From: Cellvibrio polysaccharolyticus
GTDB taxonomy: Bacteria > Pseudomonadota > Gammaproteobacteria > Pseudomonadales > Cellvibrionaceae
Direction: 5' to 3'
Assembly: GCF_015182315.1 (NCBI RefSeq)
Contig: NZ_PRDL01000001.1
Location: 1,860,001 to 1,924,000, forward strand
Length of the DNA: 64,000 nt
Position 1 is the stretch's first letter; the number at the start of each line of letters is the position of its first letter. The translations under genes and the position numbers were made by a program. Below are positions 26,227-35,241 of this stretch, piece by piece. The notes beneath the pieces are model-generated. The model was not told the DNA's origin. It was given only the letters and a program-made list of their open reading frames with translations, and made no database searches.

Positions 26227-27036
26227 ATGGTAGATGTATCGTCCGAGAATCTGATGATTGCCTTTGCGGTAACCATAGCGGCTGGATTGGCCACCGTATT
26301 GGGAAGTGTGCTGGTATTTTTTTCAAAAACCCCCAACCCCCGCATCCTCGCCTTCGGGCTCGCCTTCGCCGGCGGTGCCATGGTGTATGTGTCGCTGACC
26401 GAAATTCTGACCAAATCTACCGATGCCTTTTCTGCCGGCTACGGTGATTCAATGGGCTTTGCGCTGGGCACCCTGGCGTTTCTCGGCGGGGTTTTTCTGA
26501 TTGTTATCATTGACCATTTTATTCCCAACCCCCACGAAAGCCTGGATGTCGATGACCCGCTGTTTCGTCACAACAACCGCGAATACATCAAGCGGGTTGG
26601 TTTATTAACCGCTATCGCCATTACCGCCCACAATTTTCCGGAAGGTCTGGCCACTTTTTTCGCCATGCTGGAAAGCCCGTCACTCGGTTTGCCGCTCGCA
26701 CTGGCCATCGCTATTCATAATATTCCGGAAGGTATTTCCATCGCGGTGCCGGTGTATTTCGCAACGAACAGCAGAATGTGGGCTTGTGTGGCCGCTTTGT
26801 TATCCGGCCTTGCTGAACCGGTGGGGGCAGCGGTGGGTTATTTTATTCTGGCTCCGTTTTTGTCAGATGCGGTGTTCGGGGCGGTGTTCGGGATTATTGC
26901 CGGTGTGATGGTGTTTTTGGCTTTGGACGAACTGCTCCCTGCCGCCAAACGCCACGCCAAAGGCCACGAAACCGTTTACGGTCTGGTGAGTGGTATGTCG
27001 GTGATGGCGTTGAGTCTGGTGTTATTTAACTTTTAA
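26227..27036 (+). CDS. zupT: ZIP-family zinc/divalent metal transporter ZupT
   Basis: This is a 269-residue inner-membrane protein with eight predicted helices. The two ZIP metal-site motifs HNFPEG and HNIPEG are present, along with a cytoplasmic loop (HESLDVDDPLFRHN). ZupT imports zinc and other divalent cations. The length and motifs match E. coli ZupT. It is convergent with the helicase gene, sharing a hairpin terminator at 27.05 kb. No Zur site is obvious to me upstream. Confidence 0.94.
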   Translation: MVDVSSENLMIAFAVTIAAGLATVLGSVLVFFSKTPNPRILAFGLAFAGGAMVYVSLTEILTKSTDAFSAGYGDSMGFALGTLAFLGGVFLIVIIDHFIPNPHESLDVDDPLFRHNNREYIKRVGLLTAIAITAHNFPEGLATFFAMLESPSLGLPLALAIAIHNIPEGISIAVPVYFATNSRMWACVAALLSGLAEPVGAAVGYFILAPFLSDAVFGAVFGIIAGVMVFLALDELLPAAKRHAKGHETVYGLVSGMSVMALSLVLFNF

Positions 27037-27045
27037 CTCTCCGTA

Positions 27046-27078
27046 AAAGCCATCCTCACACCCGTGAGGATGGCTCTT
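27046..27078. terminator. Shared hairpin between zupT and the AddA-like gene
   Basis: A 12-bp perfect stem, AGCCATCCTCAC / GTGAGGATGGCT, separated by four bases, overlaps the stop codon of the helicase gene. It probably ends transcription from both sides. Confidence 0.75.
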
Positions 27079-30000
27079 CCACTTCAATAAACTTCTGTTT
27101 CAGCAACGGGAAATATAACGCGGTGCGAATTTCCCGGTTTTCCATATCGGCAAAACAGCGGCGGTATCGCGCCAGTTGCGGGCGATAGGCTTCGGTTTCC
27201 TGCGTAATAAACTCTTCCATGCTTTGCCCCGCAACCGGTTCGCTGGTTTTGTAATCAATAATCCAGCGAATGTCGCCATCGACAAAAGTGCGGTCAACGA
27301 TGGACTCGCGCAGTTGATTGGCTTGCCAATATTGCAGCGGCATTTCACAGGCGCTTTCGCTATGTTGTGGGTCGAGCAACCAACGGCCTTTTTCATCCTG
27401 CAAGGTTTCGCGAAAGGCGCGCTCAATTTTATTCAGCGCCTGCTCCAGCCAGGTATGTTGCCAGCCCTGCGATTGCAATTGCAGTTGCCACCAGCGGCGT
27501 TGCTGCGCAATGTAAGCCTGCATATCGTCAGTGGCGAGCAGGCTCAGTTGCTGTTGTTCGGTAATGCGTTGCAAGGCACGGTGCAGCACGGTGCCGCTGT
27601 GACGCGCCAGCCGGTTGATCATGGAATCGGCTTCGGGGGTGTTGTTGTCTTCCTCATCCTCCGCAAACTCGTGACCCCGATAAGCATCCAGCAGAGTAAC
27701 GTCTTGCAGCGCCGGGCGTTGCCACTGCGCCGGCAAGCGCAAAATATGGGTAAGGCTGCTATCCGGCGTGCTGCTGCGTGAGTGGCGGGTTGCTTCCGGT
27801 ATTTCCAGTCCCTCTTTTACCATCGGCCAAATGGCGGCCAGCAGCGCCGTTTTACCCGGTGCGCTCCACTCTTCATTTTTTTGTGCAACGCAGGCCAGCA
27901 AATACAAACGGTTGATGGCGCGGGTGCAACCCACATAGAGCAAACGGGTGGCTTCGTAGCGTTGTTGCAAATCCTTTTCCTGCCGCATAAAAGCGTACAG
28001 CGGGCCGGTTTGTTCACCGGTGGCTGCCAGCGGGCCGAGTAACAGTTGGCTTTCACCTTCGGGGCTGATGCGTTCCTGCCACAACAACAGTTGTTTGTCG
28101 TCGTTGCGGGTGCGGCGATCAAGGCCGGGAATAATCACCGTATCGAATTCCAGACCTTTCGATTTGTGAATGGTCATCACCTGCAAACGCGGGTTGGCAT
28201 CCGAGCGGGGTTCGGCGTAAAGGTTGTCGATCGCACTGGTGAAGGCATCCCAGTCGCGAATGCTGCCTGCCTGCTGATAGCGGTCGAGCAGCGAAAAATA
28301 GCCGGGAATGTTGTTCATATCATCCGGGTCGGTCAGGCACGCCGGGCCGCCGAGCGCCAGCCATACGCCTTCCACCCATTGCCGCAAGGGTTTGCGCTGG
28401 CGGTTGGTAATGGCCGGTTGCAACACGTTATGCAGCCGTTCCAGGGCGGTTTGCCCGGCGGCAGAAAGGCCGGTAATGCTGTGGTAGTTCAGCAGTTGCT
28501 GATAAATGAGCGGGAAATCCTGGTCGCGCAGGCGCGGGCTGGCATCGGCGTTGACCAGCCGGTGCAGATCATAAAGATCAAGCCCGCACCAGGGGGCTCG
28601 CAATATAGCTAGCCAGGCAATGCGATCACTGGGGTCGAGCAGGGCGCGGGTCAGCGAAATCAAATCGACAATTGCCATACGGCTGGAGAGGCGATCAATC
28701 TCTGTCGCCATCCAGGTTAACCCGGCGGCACTCAGCGCCGGTAATATCCGCTGCAAGTGGCTGCGGGTACGCACCAGAATGGCAACACTACCGGTGGTTT
28801 CTGTCAGCGCTTGTGCGGCCAGCCGGGCCACAGTGTGCGCTTCCTGTTCTTGCGCGCGAAAGCGCACCAGGCTGCTGTTTTCGTCTTCATCGTCTTTGTC
28901 TGCCTCATAGGGGCAGGCATACACAGTGACCGCCGGGTTGTCCTTTTCCGCTTTGGCCGCAATCGACGGCGAATAACTCACCGCGCCACGGGTAATGTCA
29001 TTGGTAGCAGGAAAGGCTTTGGTGAATGTATCGTTAACCCAGCGCACCACGCCGGTTTGCGAACGAAAGTTGACGGTCAGGTCAATGGCTTCCAGCGCTA
29101 CCGAGCCAATACCTTGCTGCCGTGCGCCGAGAAATAAACCCACATTGGCGTTACGAAATCCGTAACAGGACTGCATACCATCGCCGACGATAAATAGCGT
29201 TCGGCCATCGCCGTTTTGCCAACCGGCGGTAAGCCGCTCAAGCAGTTGCAATTGCGGGCTGGCGGTATCCTGAAATTCGTCCACCAGAATGTGACGAATA
29301 CGGTAATCCAGTTGCAGGGCAATGTCGCCTGGGGCATCTTCATCGCCCAGCGCGGTGAGGGCTGCGCGGGTTATTTCGGTAAAGTCGGTGGCACCCAATT
29401 GGCGAAACACCAATTTCAATTGGGCAGCGAGTACCGGTAGCAGGCGGGTGAGGCTGTCCAGCAGTTGCCATTCATCATCGCGATAGCTGGCTGGGGGTAA
29501 TTGTCGAATGCCGTGTAACAAGGCTTCGAGGTCTTCATCTTCTTCACGCAACTGCGCTACCAGTTGCTGAAAATCGTCTTTCAAGGCCTTGCCGTTAGCG
29601 CCGGCAGGAAATCCTTCGTTTTTGGTCAGGCGTTGCCGAAAGGTACCGGCAGTGGTGAGCAGCAGCTCGGCCAGCTGGCGCCATTGCAAGGCGTGATCGG
29701 CACTGAGTGGCGGCAGGGCGGACATGCCAACCAGATGTTCAATGCCCCACGGGAAAATGGCTTTACCGGAAGGCTCCTGCTGCAAATTGAACCCGGCGCG
29801 ATCGGCAACCGTACACAGGGCGGGCGAATGTAAGCGCAGTTTGCTGTGCACCAGCGTCAGGTGTTCAAGAACTACATCTTGCAATACCTGCTGCAGATAC
29901 TCGCGCGCTTCTTCGTGGCGCGCCTGCAATAAAATATCCAACCATTGTTCGCGGCGGGCGAGCAGTGCCACCAGCAGATTTTCAATCGCTGGCAGGTGGT

Positions 30001-30562
30001 TATCCAGATGCATCAGCAGGCGGGTTAAATCATCCTGCAAGCCCAGATCAGGATTTTCCAGCAGTGCCAGCAGTTCGCGTACTGCAAGGCGATACGCCTT
30101 GTCGGCATTATCCAGCGTTTCCGGTTGCGCCCCTATGCCGCTGGCGAGTGGTAATTGCCGGGTAATCGACCGGCACAAGCTGTCGATGGTTTGCACCCGC
30201 AAGCGCTGCGGGTTGCTCAACAGGTTCCAGTTTTTTTCGGCGTCCCGTTGCATCACCGCCTTGGCCAGCTGCCAGGTCAGCTTGCCGTGCGGACTGTCGG
30301 GTTCTGCTTCGAGGCTCGCCCACAAGGCTTGCAGAATTCGCTCCTGCATCTCGCCAGCTGCTTTGCGGGTGAAGGTAATGGCGAGGATTTCTTCCGGGTC
30401 TTCACAGGTGGTGAGCAAACGCAGCACCCGCTGGGTGAGCAGCCCGGTTTTACCGGAACCGGCAGGTGCAGATACCGCGAAGGAGCGGGTCGGGTCGAGC
30501 GCCGCTTGTCGGGTGGCAATATCCGGTGGCGAGTCAGGTGCGAAAGCGGCGTGTTCGATCAT
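27056..30562 (-). CDS. AddA-like UvrD-family helicase/exonuclease
   Basis: This is an 1168-residue protein. Walker A APAGSGKT is at residues 32-39, and further superfamily 1 helicase motifs follow (LAITFTRKAAGEMQ, ILVDEFQDT, LTVNFRS, VMTIHKSKGLEFD, LLYVGCTRA). Near the C-terminus a PD-(D/E)XK nuclease motif is visible (IRWIIDYKT). This is the AddA architecture: ATP-driven unwinding and resection of double-strand DNA ends before RecA loading. A second nuclease-type subunit (AddB-like) is encoded at 52.9-55.6 kb on the same strand rather than next to it. No tail with other known domains is seen. Confidence 0.9.
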   Translation of the reverse strand: MIEHAAFAPDSPPDIATRQAALDPTRSFAVSAPAGSGKTGLLTQRVLRLLTTCEDPEEILAITFTRKAAGEMQERILQALWASLEAEPDSPHGKLTWQLAKAVMQRDAEKNWNLLSNPQRLRVQTIDSLCRSITRQLPLASGIGAQPETLDNADKAYRLAVRELLALLENPDLGLQDDLTRLLMHLDNHLPAIENLLVALLARREQWLDILLQARHEEAREYLQQVLQDVVLEHLTLVHSKLRLHSPALCTVADRAGFNLQQEPSGKAIFPWGIEHLVGMSALPPLSADHALQWRQLAELLLTTAGTFRQRLTKNEGFPAGANGKALKDDFQQLVAQLREEDEDLEALLHGIRQLPPASYRDDEWQLLDSLTRLLPVLAAQLKLVFRQLGATDFTEITRAALTALGDEDAPGDIALQLDYRIRHILVDEFQDTASPQLQLLERLTAGWQNGDGRTLFIVGDGMQSCYGFRNANVGLFLGARQQGIGSVALEAIDLTVNFRSQTGVVRWVNDTFTKAFPATNDITRGAVSYSPSIAAKAEKDNPAVTVYACPYEADKDDEDENSSLVRFRAQEQEAHTVARLAAQALTETTGSVAILVRTRSHLQRILPALSAAGLTWMATEIDRLSSRMAIVDLISLTRALLDPSDRIAWLAILRAPWCGLDLYDLHRLVNADASPRLRDQDFPLIYQQLLNYHSITGLSAAGQTALERLHNVLQPAITNRQRKPLRQWVEGVWLALGGPACLTDPDDMNNIPGYFSLLDRYQQAGSIRDWDAFTSAIDNLYAEPRSDANPRLQVMTIHKSKGLEFDTVIIPGLDRRTRNDDKQLLLWQERISPEGESQLLLGPLAATGEQTGPLYAFMRQEKDLQQRYEATRLLYVGCTRAINRLYLLACVAQKNEEWSAPGKTALLAAIWPMVKEGLEIPEATRHSRSSTPDSSLTHILRLPAQWQRPALQDVTLLDAYRGHEFAEDEEDNNTPEADSMINRLARHSGTVLHRALQRITEQQQLSLLATDDMQAYIAQQRRWWQLQLQSQGWQHTWLEQALNKIERAFRETLQDEKGRWLLDPQHSESACEMPLQYWQANQLRESIVDRTFVDGDIRWIIDYKTSEPVAGQSMEEFITQETEAYRPQLARYRRCFADMENREIRTALYFPLLKQKFIEVEEPSSRV

Positions 30563-30640
30563 GAAAGTCCTGGCAATCTGGAGGTGCTGTGGCGGTATAG
30601 GTAAAGGCGGGAGTTTGGCATATTTGCCGGGATGACAGAA

Positions 30641-30967
30641 CCGGCTTTGTTGTTTGGGAGATCGGCTATCCCCCTTAAGCCGGTTCAGACACGCTGTGAA
30701 TCCGTCTCTGCAGGTTCGACTGTCGCATCCTTGCGGCAGATGGTCTGTACCGGCTTTGTTGTTTGGGAGATCGGCTATCCCCCTTAAGCCGGTTCAGACA
30801 CGCTGTGAATCCGTCTCTGGAGGTTCGACTGTCGCATCCTTGCGGCAGATGGTCTGTACCGGCTTTGTTGTTTGGGAGATCGGCTATCCCCGTTAAGCCG
30901 GTTCAGACACGCCGTGAATCCGTCCCTGGAGGCTCGACTGCCGCATCCCTGCGGCAGACGGTCTGTA
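30641..30967. repeat. Three tandem copies of a 109-bp repeat
   Basis: Units begin at 30641, 30750 and 30859 with the same opening CCGGCTTTGTTGTTTGGGAG, spaced exactly 109 bases, followed by a diverged partial fourth opening. Copies differ at only a few positions. Each unit contains an inverted pair, CCGGCTT...AAGCCGG, enclosing GGGA...TCCC, and a second small hairpin, CGCATCCTTGCG (imperfect in the last copy). There is no promoter or gene inside; open frames across the units are repetitive and not credible. The array sits just upstream of the AddA-like gene. Confidence 0.9.
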
Positions 30968-31066
30968 CCGACTTAACGGGGACAGCCCTGAAACATTCGA
31001 TTGGTGTTACAAAGTTAGTCTTTTCGAGCGGCAAGAGGCTTGAATAACTGTCAAAGCTGCATGATA

Positions 31067-31177
31067 CGAGTTTGGCCTCAGATGCCCTGTTCCAAAACCG
31101 TCGAGTCAGGGATGACTCGTCGGAGCCACATGGATGTGTTCATGCGTTTTTGGAACAGGGCATCTGAGGCCAAACGG
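31067..31177 (+). repeat. Structured dispersed repeat, copy C (short form, 111 bp)
   Basis: The arms at 31071-31097 and 31148-31174 are perfect 27-base inverted complements, the best-preserved of the four copies. The conserved flanks CGAG and CGGCCA and the interior CGAGTCAGGGATGACTCG hairpin match the family. The 12-base arm segment CTCAGATGCCCT is unique to this copy. The GCGC-side end faces the stop of the royal-jelly-family gene 55 bases away. Confidence 0.9.
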
Positions 31178-31232
31178 CCAAGGGGCACAATTACAAAGTT
31201 TGCAACGTGGTATACACCTGACCGAAACTTAT

Positions 31233-32342
31233 TTAAGGCAATTTCACTTTAAAAATGGTGTAGGGATACTCGGTGCCGTCTTCGCCCTTGTTCCATTGCG
31301 GGTCTTTCTGCAATTGCGCACAGGAAAAGTATAAATAACCATCACTGCCAATCCCCAGCGAGTCCGGCCAGATCAGGCGCGAATCCTGTACCAGTGTGCG
31401 CAAATCACCTTCCGGAGTGAAATATTTAATGCTGTAATCCATGGATGAGGTAAGAAAAATATTGCCTTTTTTATCCGCAACCAAACCATGAGTTACTACG
31501 GTTTTACCCACATCCTCTACGTGTTCGGCAAGCGCTTCATCATTCAATGACGTATCAGCCAGATAGCGGGTTTCGATGCGGTAAAGATTCAGTTTGTTAA
31601 TCGGTTTGAAATAAAAATAACGGTTATCGTGAGTCAGCGCGATGCCGTTGATATTGGAACGGAAAGGCGTGCCTTCGCGGTTGCGCATATCCTGACCGTT
31701 GTAACTAAGAACCAGGCTTTCATCGGCTTGGGTAGCCGGATGGCCTTTCAGCAAGGTGCGGGTTTTACCGGTTTCCAGATTCAACACCACAATGGCGCTT
31801 TGCCCCGGGTCTGAAAAATACGCGAGATTTTTTTCGGTATCCACGCGCACATCGTTAAGCCCGGACGCTACCTTGTCGAGATCTTCAAAGTGATAAACCC
31901 TTTCAACCTTATTATTTGCCAGATTGATTTTTACCAGTTTGAAATAGCCTTCCTGTTTTTCGCCATCGTTACCGAAAATGGAACCGCCGGAGGGTTTTGA
32001 ATCGAGCACCCAGAGGTTGTCTTTGGCATCAACGTACAAATCCTGAACGCTGACAAAACGTTGGGTATCATCACCCTCCTTTTTATTCCATTCGGCATCG
32101 GGATAAATATTTTGCTTTCCGTCAATAATTTCTACCAGCGCATGCTCGTAATTATTTTCCCGGCGTGGGAATGAAACAAACAGGCGGTTGTCTGACGACA
32201 CGCTGACGCCAATGGCTCTTAATTTTCCGAGGTCTGCCACCGGAATCAGCTTGTCGCTGTGAAAGCGGGTGGCATCATCACTTTGTGCCATCGCATGACA
32301 GGTGAATAACAGGGCTATGCAGCCAACAAGGCGTTTGATCAT
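31233..32342 (-). CDS. Secreted major royal jelly/yellow-family protein
   Basis: This is a 369-residue protein with a signal peptide (about 1-19, ending AMAQS) and a beta-propeller of the MRJP/Yellow family. Characteristic stretches are GVSVSSDNRLFVSFPR, VSVQDLYVDAKDNLWVLDS, LNDVRVDTEKNLAYFSD, INGIALTHDNRYFYFKP and the C-terminal WPDSLGIGSDGYLYFS. Bacterial members are periplasmic with unknown substrates, perhaps lactones or small aromatic compounds. AAAGGAG precedes the ATG. It is monocistronic. Confidence 0.88.
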   Translation of the reverse strand: MIKRLVGCIALLFTCHAMAQSDDATRFHSDKLIPVADLGKLRAIGVSVSSDNRLFVSFPRRENNYEHALVEIIDGKQNIYPDAEWNKKEGDDTQRFVSVQDLYVDAKDNLWVLDSKPSGGSIFGNDGEKQEGYFKLVKINLANNKVERVYHFEDLDKVASGLNDVRVDTEKNLAYFSDPGQSAIVVLNLETGKTRTLLKGHPATQADESLVLSYNGQDMRNREGTPFRSNINGIALTHDNRYFYFKPINKLNLYRIETRYLADTSLNDEALAEHVEDVGKTVVTHGLVADKKGNIFLTSSMDYSIKYFTPEGDLRTLVQDSRLIWPDSLGIGSDGYLYFSCAQLQKDPQWNKGEDGTEYPYTIFKVKLP

Positions 32343-32559
32343 CCGTTGCTCCTTTGATATGCGGGATTTTTCACTGTATCAGTGTGTATCGGTTAAATTT
32401 CAAGCCTTTTTAAGGTAGTGCATTTTTTCGGTGTCTGCAGGCGTGTGAGAGCCAGGCCACACTGTTCTTGTTACGAGTTTTGTTATTATGGCGCACAAGC
32501 GTCATGGTTTTTGCATGATACCGAGCTGCCGGATAGTGCAGCATTTTTGAGAGCAGGTT

Positions 32560-33396
32560 ATGAAATATCGGGTGTTATTGTTAGTCATCACGGGATTGTG
32601 GCTGAGTGGCTGCTCATCATTTTTTGGAAATCATGCCGGTAAGAACACGGTGTCAAGCAGTCTGGTGCAGTATCTCTATCCGGATGAAGAAAGCCGTAAG
32701 GCAATATCGGAAAGCATTCCGCATTTACAGTTGCCGGTTAAAGTGGGTATTGCTTTTATTCCTCCTACCGGTGGGGCTTACGGGTCGGTGCTCGACAGTA
32801 AAACCCAAATGGATTTGCTGGAAAAAGTTCGCAGCTCATTCAAGGAATACGAATATATTGACCGGATAGAAATTATTCCGGCCACTTATCTTGCGCAAGG
32901 CAAGGGGTTCGATACGCTGGATCAGCTGGCGAGACTTTACGATGTAGATATTATGGCGCTGGTGTCTTATGACCAGATGGCCCGCAGTTACGAAAATAAT
33001 GCGGCGCTGTTGTATTGGACCATCGTAGGTATGTACGTTATTCCCGGTAACGACAACAGTGTACAAACCTTTGTTGATACCGCGGTGTTTGATGTGGCCA
33101 GCCGGAAGATGTTATTTCGCGCTCCCGGTTTGAGCAAAACCGAGCGCAGTTCAACCGCTGTCGGCGCAGAGAAGAATATGCATCGCCAGTCGCTACAAGG
33201 CTTTGAGTTGGCGGTGGATGATATGGTGGTGAATTTGAACAGTGAGCTGGACAGATTCAAAACGCGGGTTAAAGAAGAGAAGGTCGCCAGTGTTGAGTAC
33301 CGCAATCGCAGCTACGGCGGCGGTGCGCTGGGTGGTGTTGTTTGTGCAGGTCTGTTATTGCTGGCCTTTGCTCGTCGTGGCTCACTCCGGAGCTAA
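32560..33396 (+). CDS. Rhombotail-type lipoprotein with C-terminal GG sorting segment
   Basis: This is a 278-residue protein. The lipobox is LSGC, with Cys18 lipidated. The C-terminus has a GGGALGG motif, then a hydrophobic helix and an Arg-containing tail (FARRGS). This matches the GlyGly-CTERM pattern recognised by rhombosortase and fits the rhombotarget/rhombotail lipoprotein family. The central domain contains PTGGAYGSVLDSKT and a LYDVDIMALVSYDQ stretch typical of that family. The mature protein may be released from the second anchor by a rhomboid-type enzyme. A rhombosortase gene is not visible nearby; the rhomboid at 2.4 kb is of another type. Function unknown. Confidence 0.85.
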   Translation: MKYRVLLLVITGLWLSGCSSFFGNHAGKNTVSSSLVQYLYPDEESRKAISESIPHLQLPVKVGIAFIPPTGGAYGSVLDSKTQMDLLEKVRSSFKEYEYIDRIEIIPATYLAQGKGFDTLDQLARLYDVDIMALVSYDQMARSYENNAALLYWTIVGMYVIPGNDNSVQTFVDTAVFDVASRKMLFRAPGLSKTERSSTAVGAEKNMHRQSLQGFELAVDDMVVNLNSELDRFKTRVKEEKVASVEYRNRSYGGGALGGVVCAGLLLLAFARRGSLRS

Positions 33397-33411
33397 TTCA
33401 GCTATTTGCAA

Positions 33412-33432
33412 AAACGGCCGTGATGGCCGTTT
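33412..33432. terminator. Hairpin between convergent lipoprotein and DUF2798 genes
   Basis: An 8-bp stem, AAACGGCC-GTGAT-GGCCGTTT, has A/T runs on both sides and could end transcription in both directions. Confidence 0.6.
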
Positions 33433-33458
33433 CAGATGAATAACAAACGGACACAGGG

Positions 33459-33722
33459 CTACGGATGCACCGTCCATTTCACCAGCTTTAATACCACCGG
33501 CCGTACCGCCATGACGCAGATAAACGCCGATGGCATGGCCAGTGTGTAAGCGCGCAAAACCTGCACAAAATAACCCTCCACAAAACCCTGATTGATGGCA
33601 GTAATAATCAGGCACATCAGAAACGCCATAATCCCGGCCATATAGAAAGCAAAAGCTACCGGCATCAAGCGAGTGTGCAATTTGAATCCGGTTCTGCGTG
33701 TTTGGGTGTTGGTGGTCATCAT
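33459..33722 (-). CDS. DUF2798 small membrane protein
   Basis: This is an 87-residue protein with two predicted transmembrane helices and the DUF2798 signature RLMPVAFAFYMAGIMAFLMC. Function unknown. AGGGAAATC precedes the ATG at 33722. It is divergent from the LysR gene at 33848, and this class of small membrane protein is often next to a LysR regulator, suggesting regulation from the shared gap. Confidence 0.85.
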   Translation of the reverse strand: MMTTNTQTRRTGFKLHTRLMPVAFAFYMAGIMAFLMCLIITAINQGFVEGYFVQVLRAYTLAMPSAFICVMAVRPVVLKLVKWTVHP

Positions 33723-33847
33723 GATTTCCCTCGGTTGGCTCATGTGCGATCAGTTTAAGGCCGCCAGAATTTGGCAGTAGAGGCCTTGGGGCTGAATCAG
33801 TATTAAGCTAAACTTTTGAATATAACTATTTATTCGGAAGCTAAGCT

Positions 33848-34765
33848 ATGGACACTTTGCGTGGTATTGAAAGCTTCGTTAAGGCGGTAGAAACCGGCAG
33901 CATTGCCGGCGCGGCGCGGGTCCTCGGCATCAGTGCCGCGGCGGCCAGTCAGAATATTGCGCGGCTGGAAGCCTGGTTGGGGGTGAGATTATTAACCCGT
34001 ACCACGCGCAGCCTGGCGCTTACCGATAGCGGCACCGTGTATTTTGAGCAGGTAAAGCATGTTGTTCGCGACCTTGAGTTGGCGCATTCGGCGGTGACCG
34101 AATACCACGGCGAACCGCAAGGGCGCCTGCGTATTGCCTCCAGTGCGGCGTTTGGCCGGCATGTGTTGGCGCCGCGATTACCCGCTTTTCAAAAACGCTA
34201 CCCGCGGCTGGCAATTGAGTTGATTACCACCGACCGCAGCGTAGATCACATTACCGAACAGGTGGATATCAGTATTCGCATTCGCGAACAGCTGGAAGAC
34301 GGGCTGGTTGCGCGTCGTATTGCCCGGGTGCCATCCATCTTCTGCGCCGCGCCGGATTACCTGGCGCGCGCCGGTGTGCCGCAAACCCCGGAAGATTTGC
34401 AGCATCACGATTGTCTGGTTTTTCGGGTGGCGGCAGATGGCCGTTTGTTGCGCTGGTTTTTTCTGCGCGACGGGGTGCGGTTTGATGCCCAGGTTAAAGT
34501 CGCGATGGTCAGCGACGATATTGATGTATTAACCCGTGCTGCGGTGGCGGGCGGTGGCGTTACCCGCATTGCCGATTTTATCGCCCGCCCCTGGCTGGAT
34601 TCCGGCGCTCTGGTGGCATTGTTTGCCGAGCGGCAAACCGCGCAAGCCGAAGTGGAGCCGCTGGATTTTTATGTGTGTGTTCGCGACCGTTATGAACTGA
34701 CACCCAAAGTACGCCATTTTATTGATTACCTTGTTGAATCCTTGCCGGAGCAATGGCGTACCTGA
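33848..34765 (+). CDS. LysR-family transcriptional regulator
   Basis: This is a 305-residue protein. The N-terminal winged helix-turn-helix (residues 1-60) contains SIAGAARVLGISAAAASQNIARLE, followed by the usual substrate-binding domain of two Rossmann-like lobes. It belongs to the large group of LysR regulators related to those controlling oxidoreductases or efflux. The divergent DUF2798 gene is the likely local target, with 125 bases between the starts. The ligand is unknown. Confidence 0.93.
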   Translation: MDTLRGIESFVKAVETGSIAGAARVLGISAAAASQNIARLEAWLGVRLLTRTTRSLALTDSGTVYFEQVKHVVRDLELAHSAVTEYHGEPQGRLRIASSAAFGRHVLAPRLPAFQKRYPRLAIELITTDRSVDHITEQVDISIRIREQLEDGLVARRIARVPSIFCAAPDYLARAGVPQTPEDLQHHDCLVFRVAADGRLLRWFFLRDGVRFDAQVKVAMVSDDIDVLTRAAVAGGGVTRIADFIARPWLDSGALVALFAERQTAQAEVEPLDFYVCVRDRYELTPKVRHFIDYLVESLPEQWRT

Positions 34766-34782
34766 GGTGGTTTATCTTCCCG

Positions 34783-35124
34783 TTAGTGAACGGCGCTTTT
34801 GGAGAAAATGTTAATGATGACAACCCCGGTGATAATAAAACCCAGCCCGATTATTGCCGGAATATCGAGGCGTTGTTTGAATAAAAATAATCCGATAATA
34901 GAAATTAAAACAATGCCCAAACCGCTCCACAGGGCGTAAGCAATGCCCACTGGAATATGACGTAAAGTAAGCGATAGAAAATAAAAAGCGCCTAAATAGC
35001 CGATCACCATAATGGTGGTAGGCAGTGGCTTGGTAAATTGTGCAGAGGCTTGCAACGCGCTGGTGGCTACCACTTCAAACAAAATAGCAACCAGCAGTGG
35101 CCAATAAAGTGCTAATAAATGCAT
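34783..35124 (-). CDS. SMR-family multidrug/guanidinium exporter
   Basis: This is a 113-residue protein with four transmembrane helices. Glu11-type ligand chemistry is visible in LLVAILFEVVATSALQ, and the GIAYALWSGLGIV helix 3 motif is present. SMR proteins are dual-topology proton antiporters exporting quaternary ammonium compounds, or guanidinium in the Gdx subgroup. The ALWSG motif fits the EmrE/QacE type. The start at 35124 uses GGGAG upstream. It is convergent with the LysR gene, with little space between. Confidence 0.92.
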   Translation of the reverse strand: MHLLALYWPLLVAILFEVVATSALQASAQFTKPLPTTIMVIGYLGAFYFLSLTLRHIPVGIAYALWSGLGIVLISIIGLFLFKQRLDIPAIIGLGFIITGVVIINIFSKSAVH

Positions 35125-35241
35125 AACAAAAACTCCCGTTGTGTTTTGCAATTATCAACGGTTATTTAGCACTTTGCACCGGGCTGAGAAAAAATATAAA
35201 TCTTGACGCAAGCAGTCTGCTCTGAGCACCTGTAATAAAAA

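Noticed and set aside
30641..30967. CRISPR array
   Set aside because: There are only three units of 109 bases with no unique spacers, and no cas genes are in the window.
30654..31047. Repeated peptide frames across the 109-bp array
   Set aside because: 109 is not a multiple of three, so the frame shifts between units; the coding potential is a by-product of the repeat.
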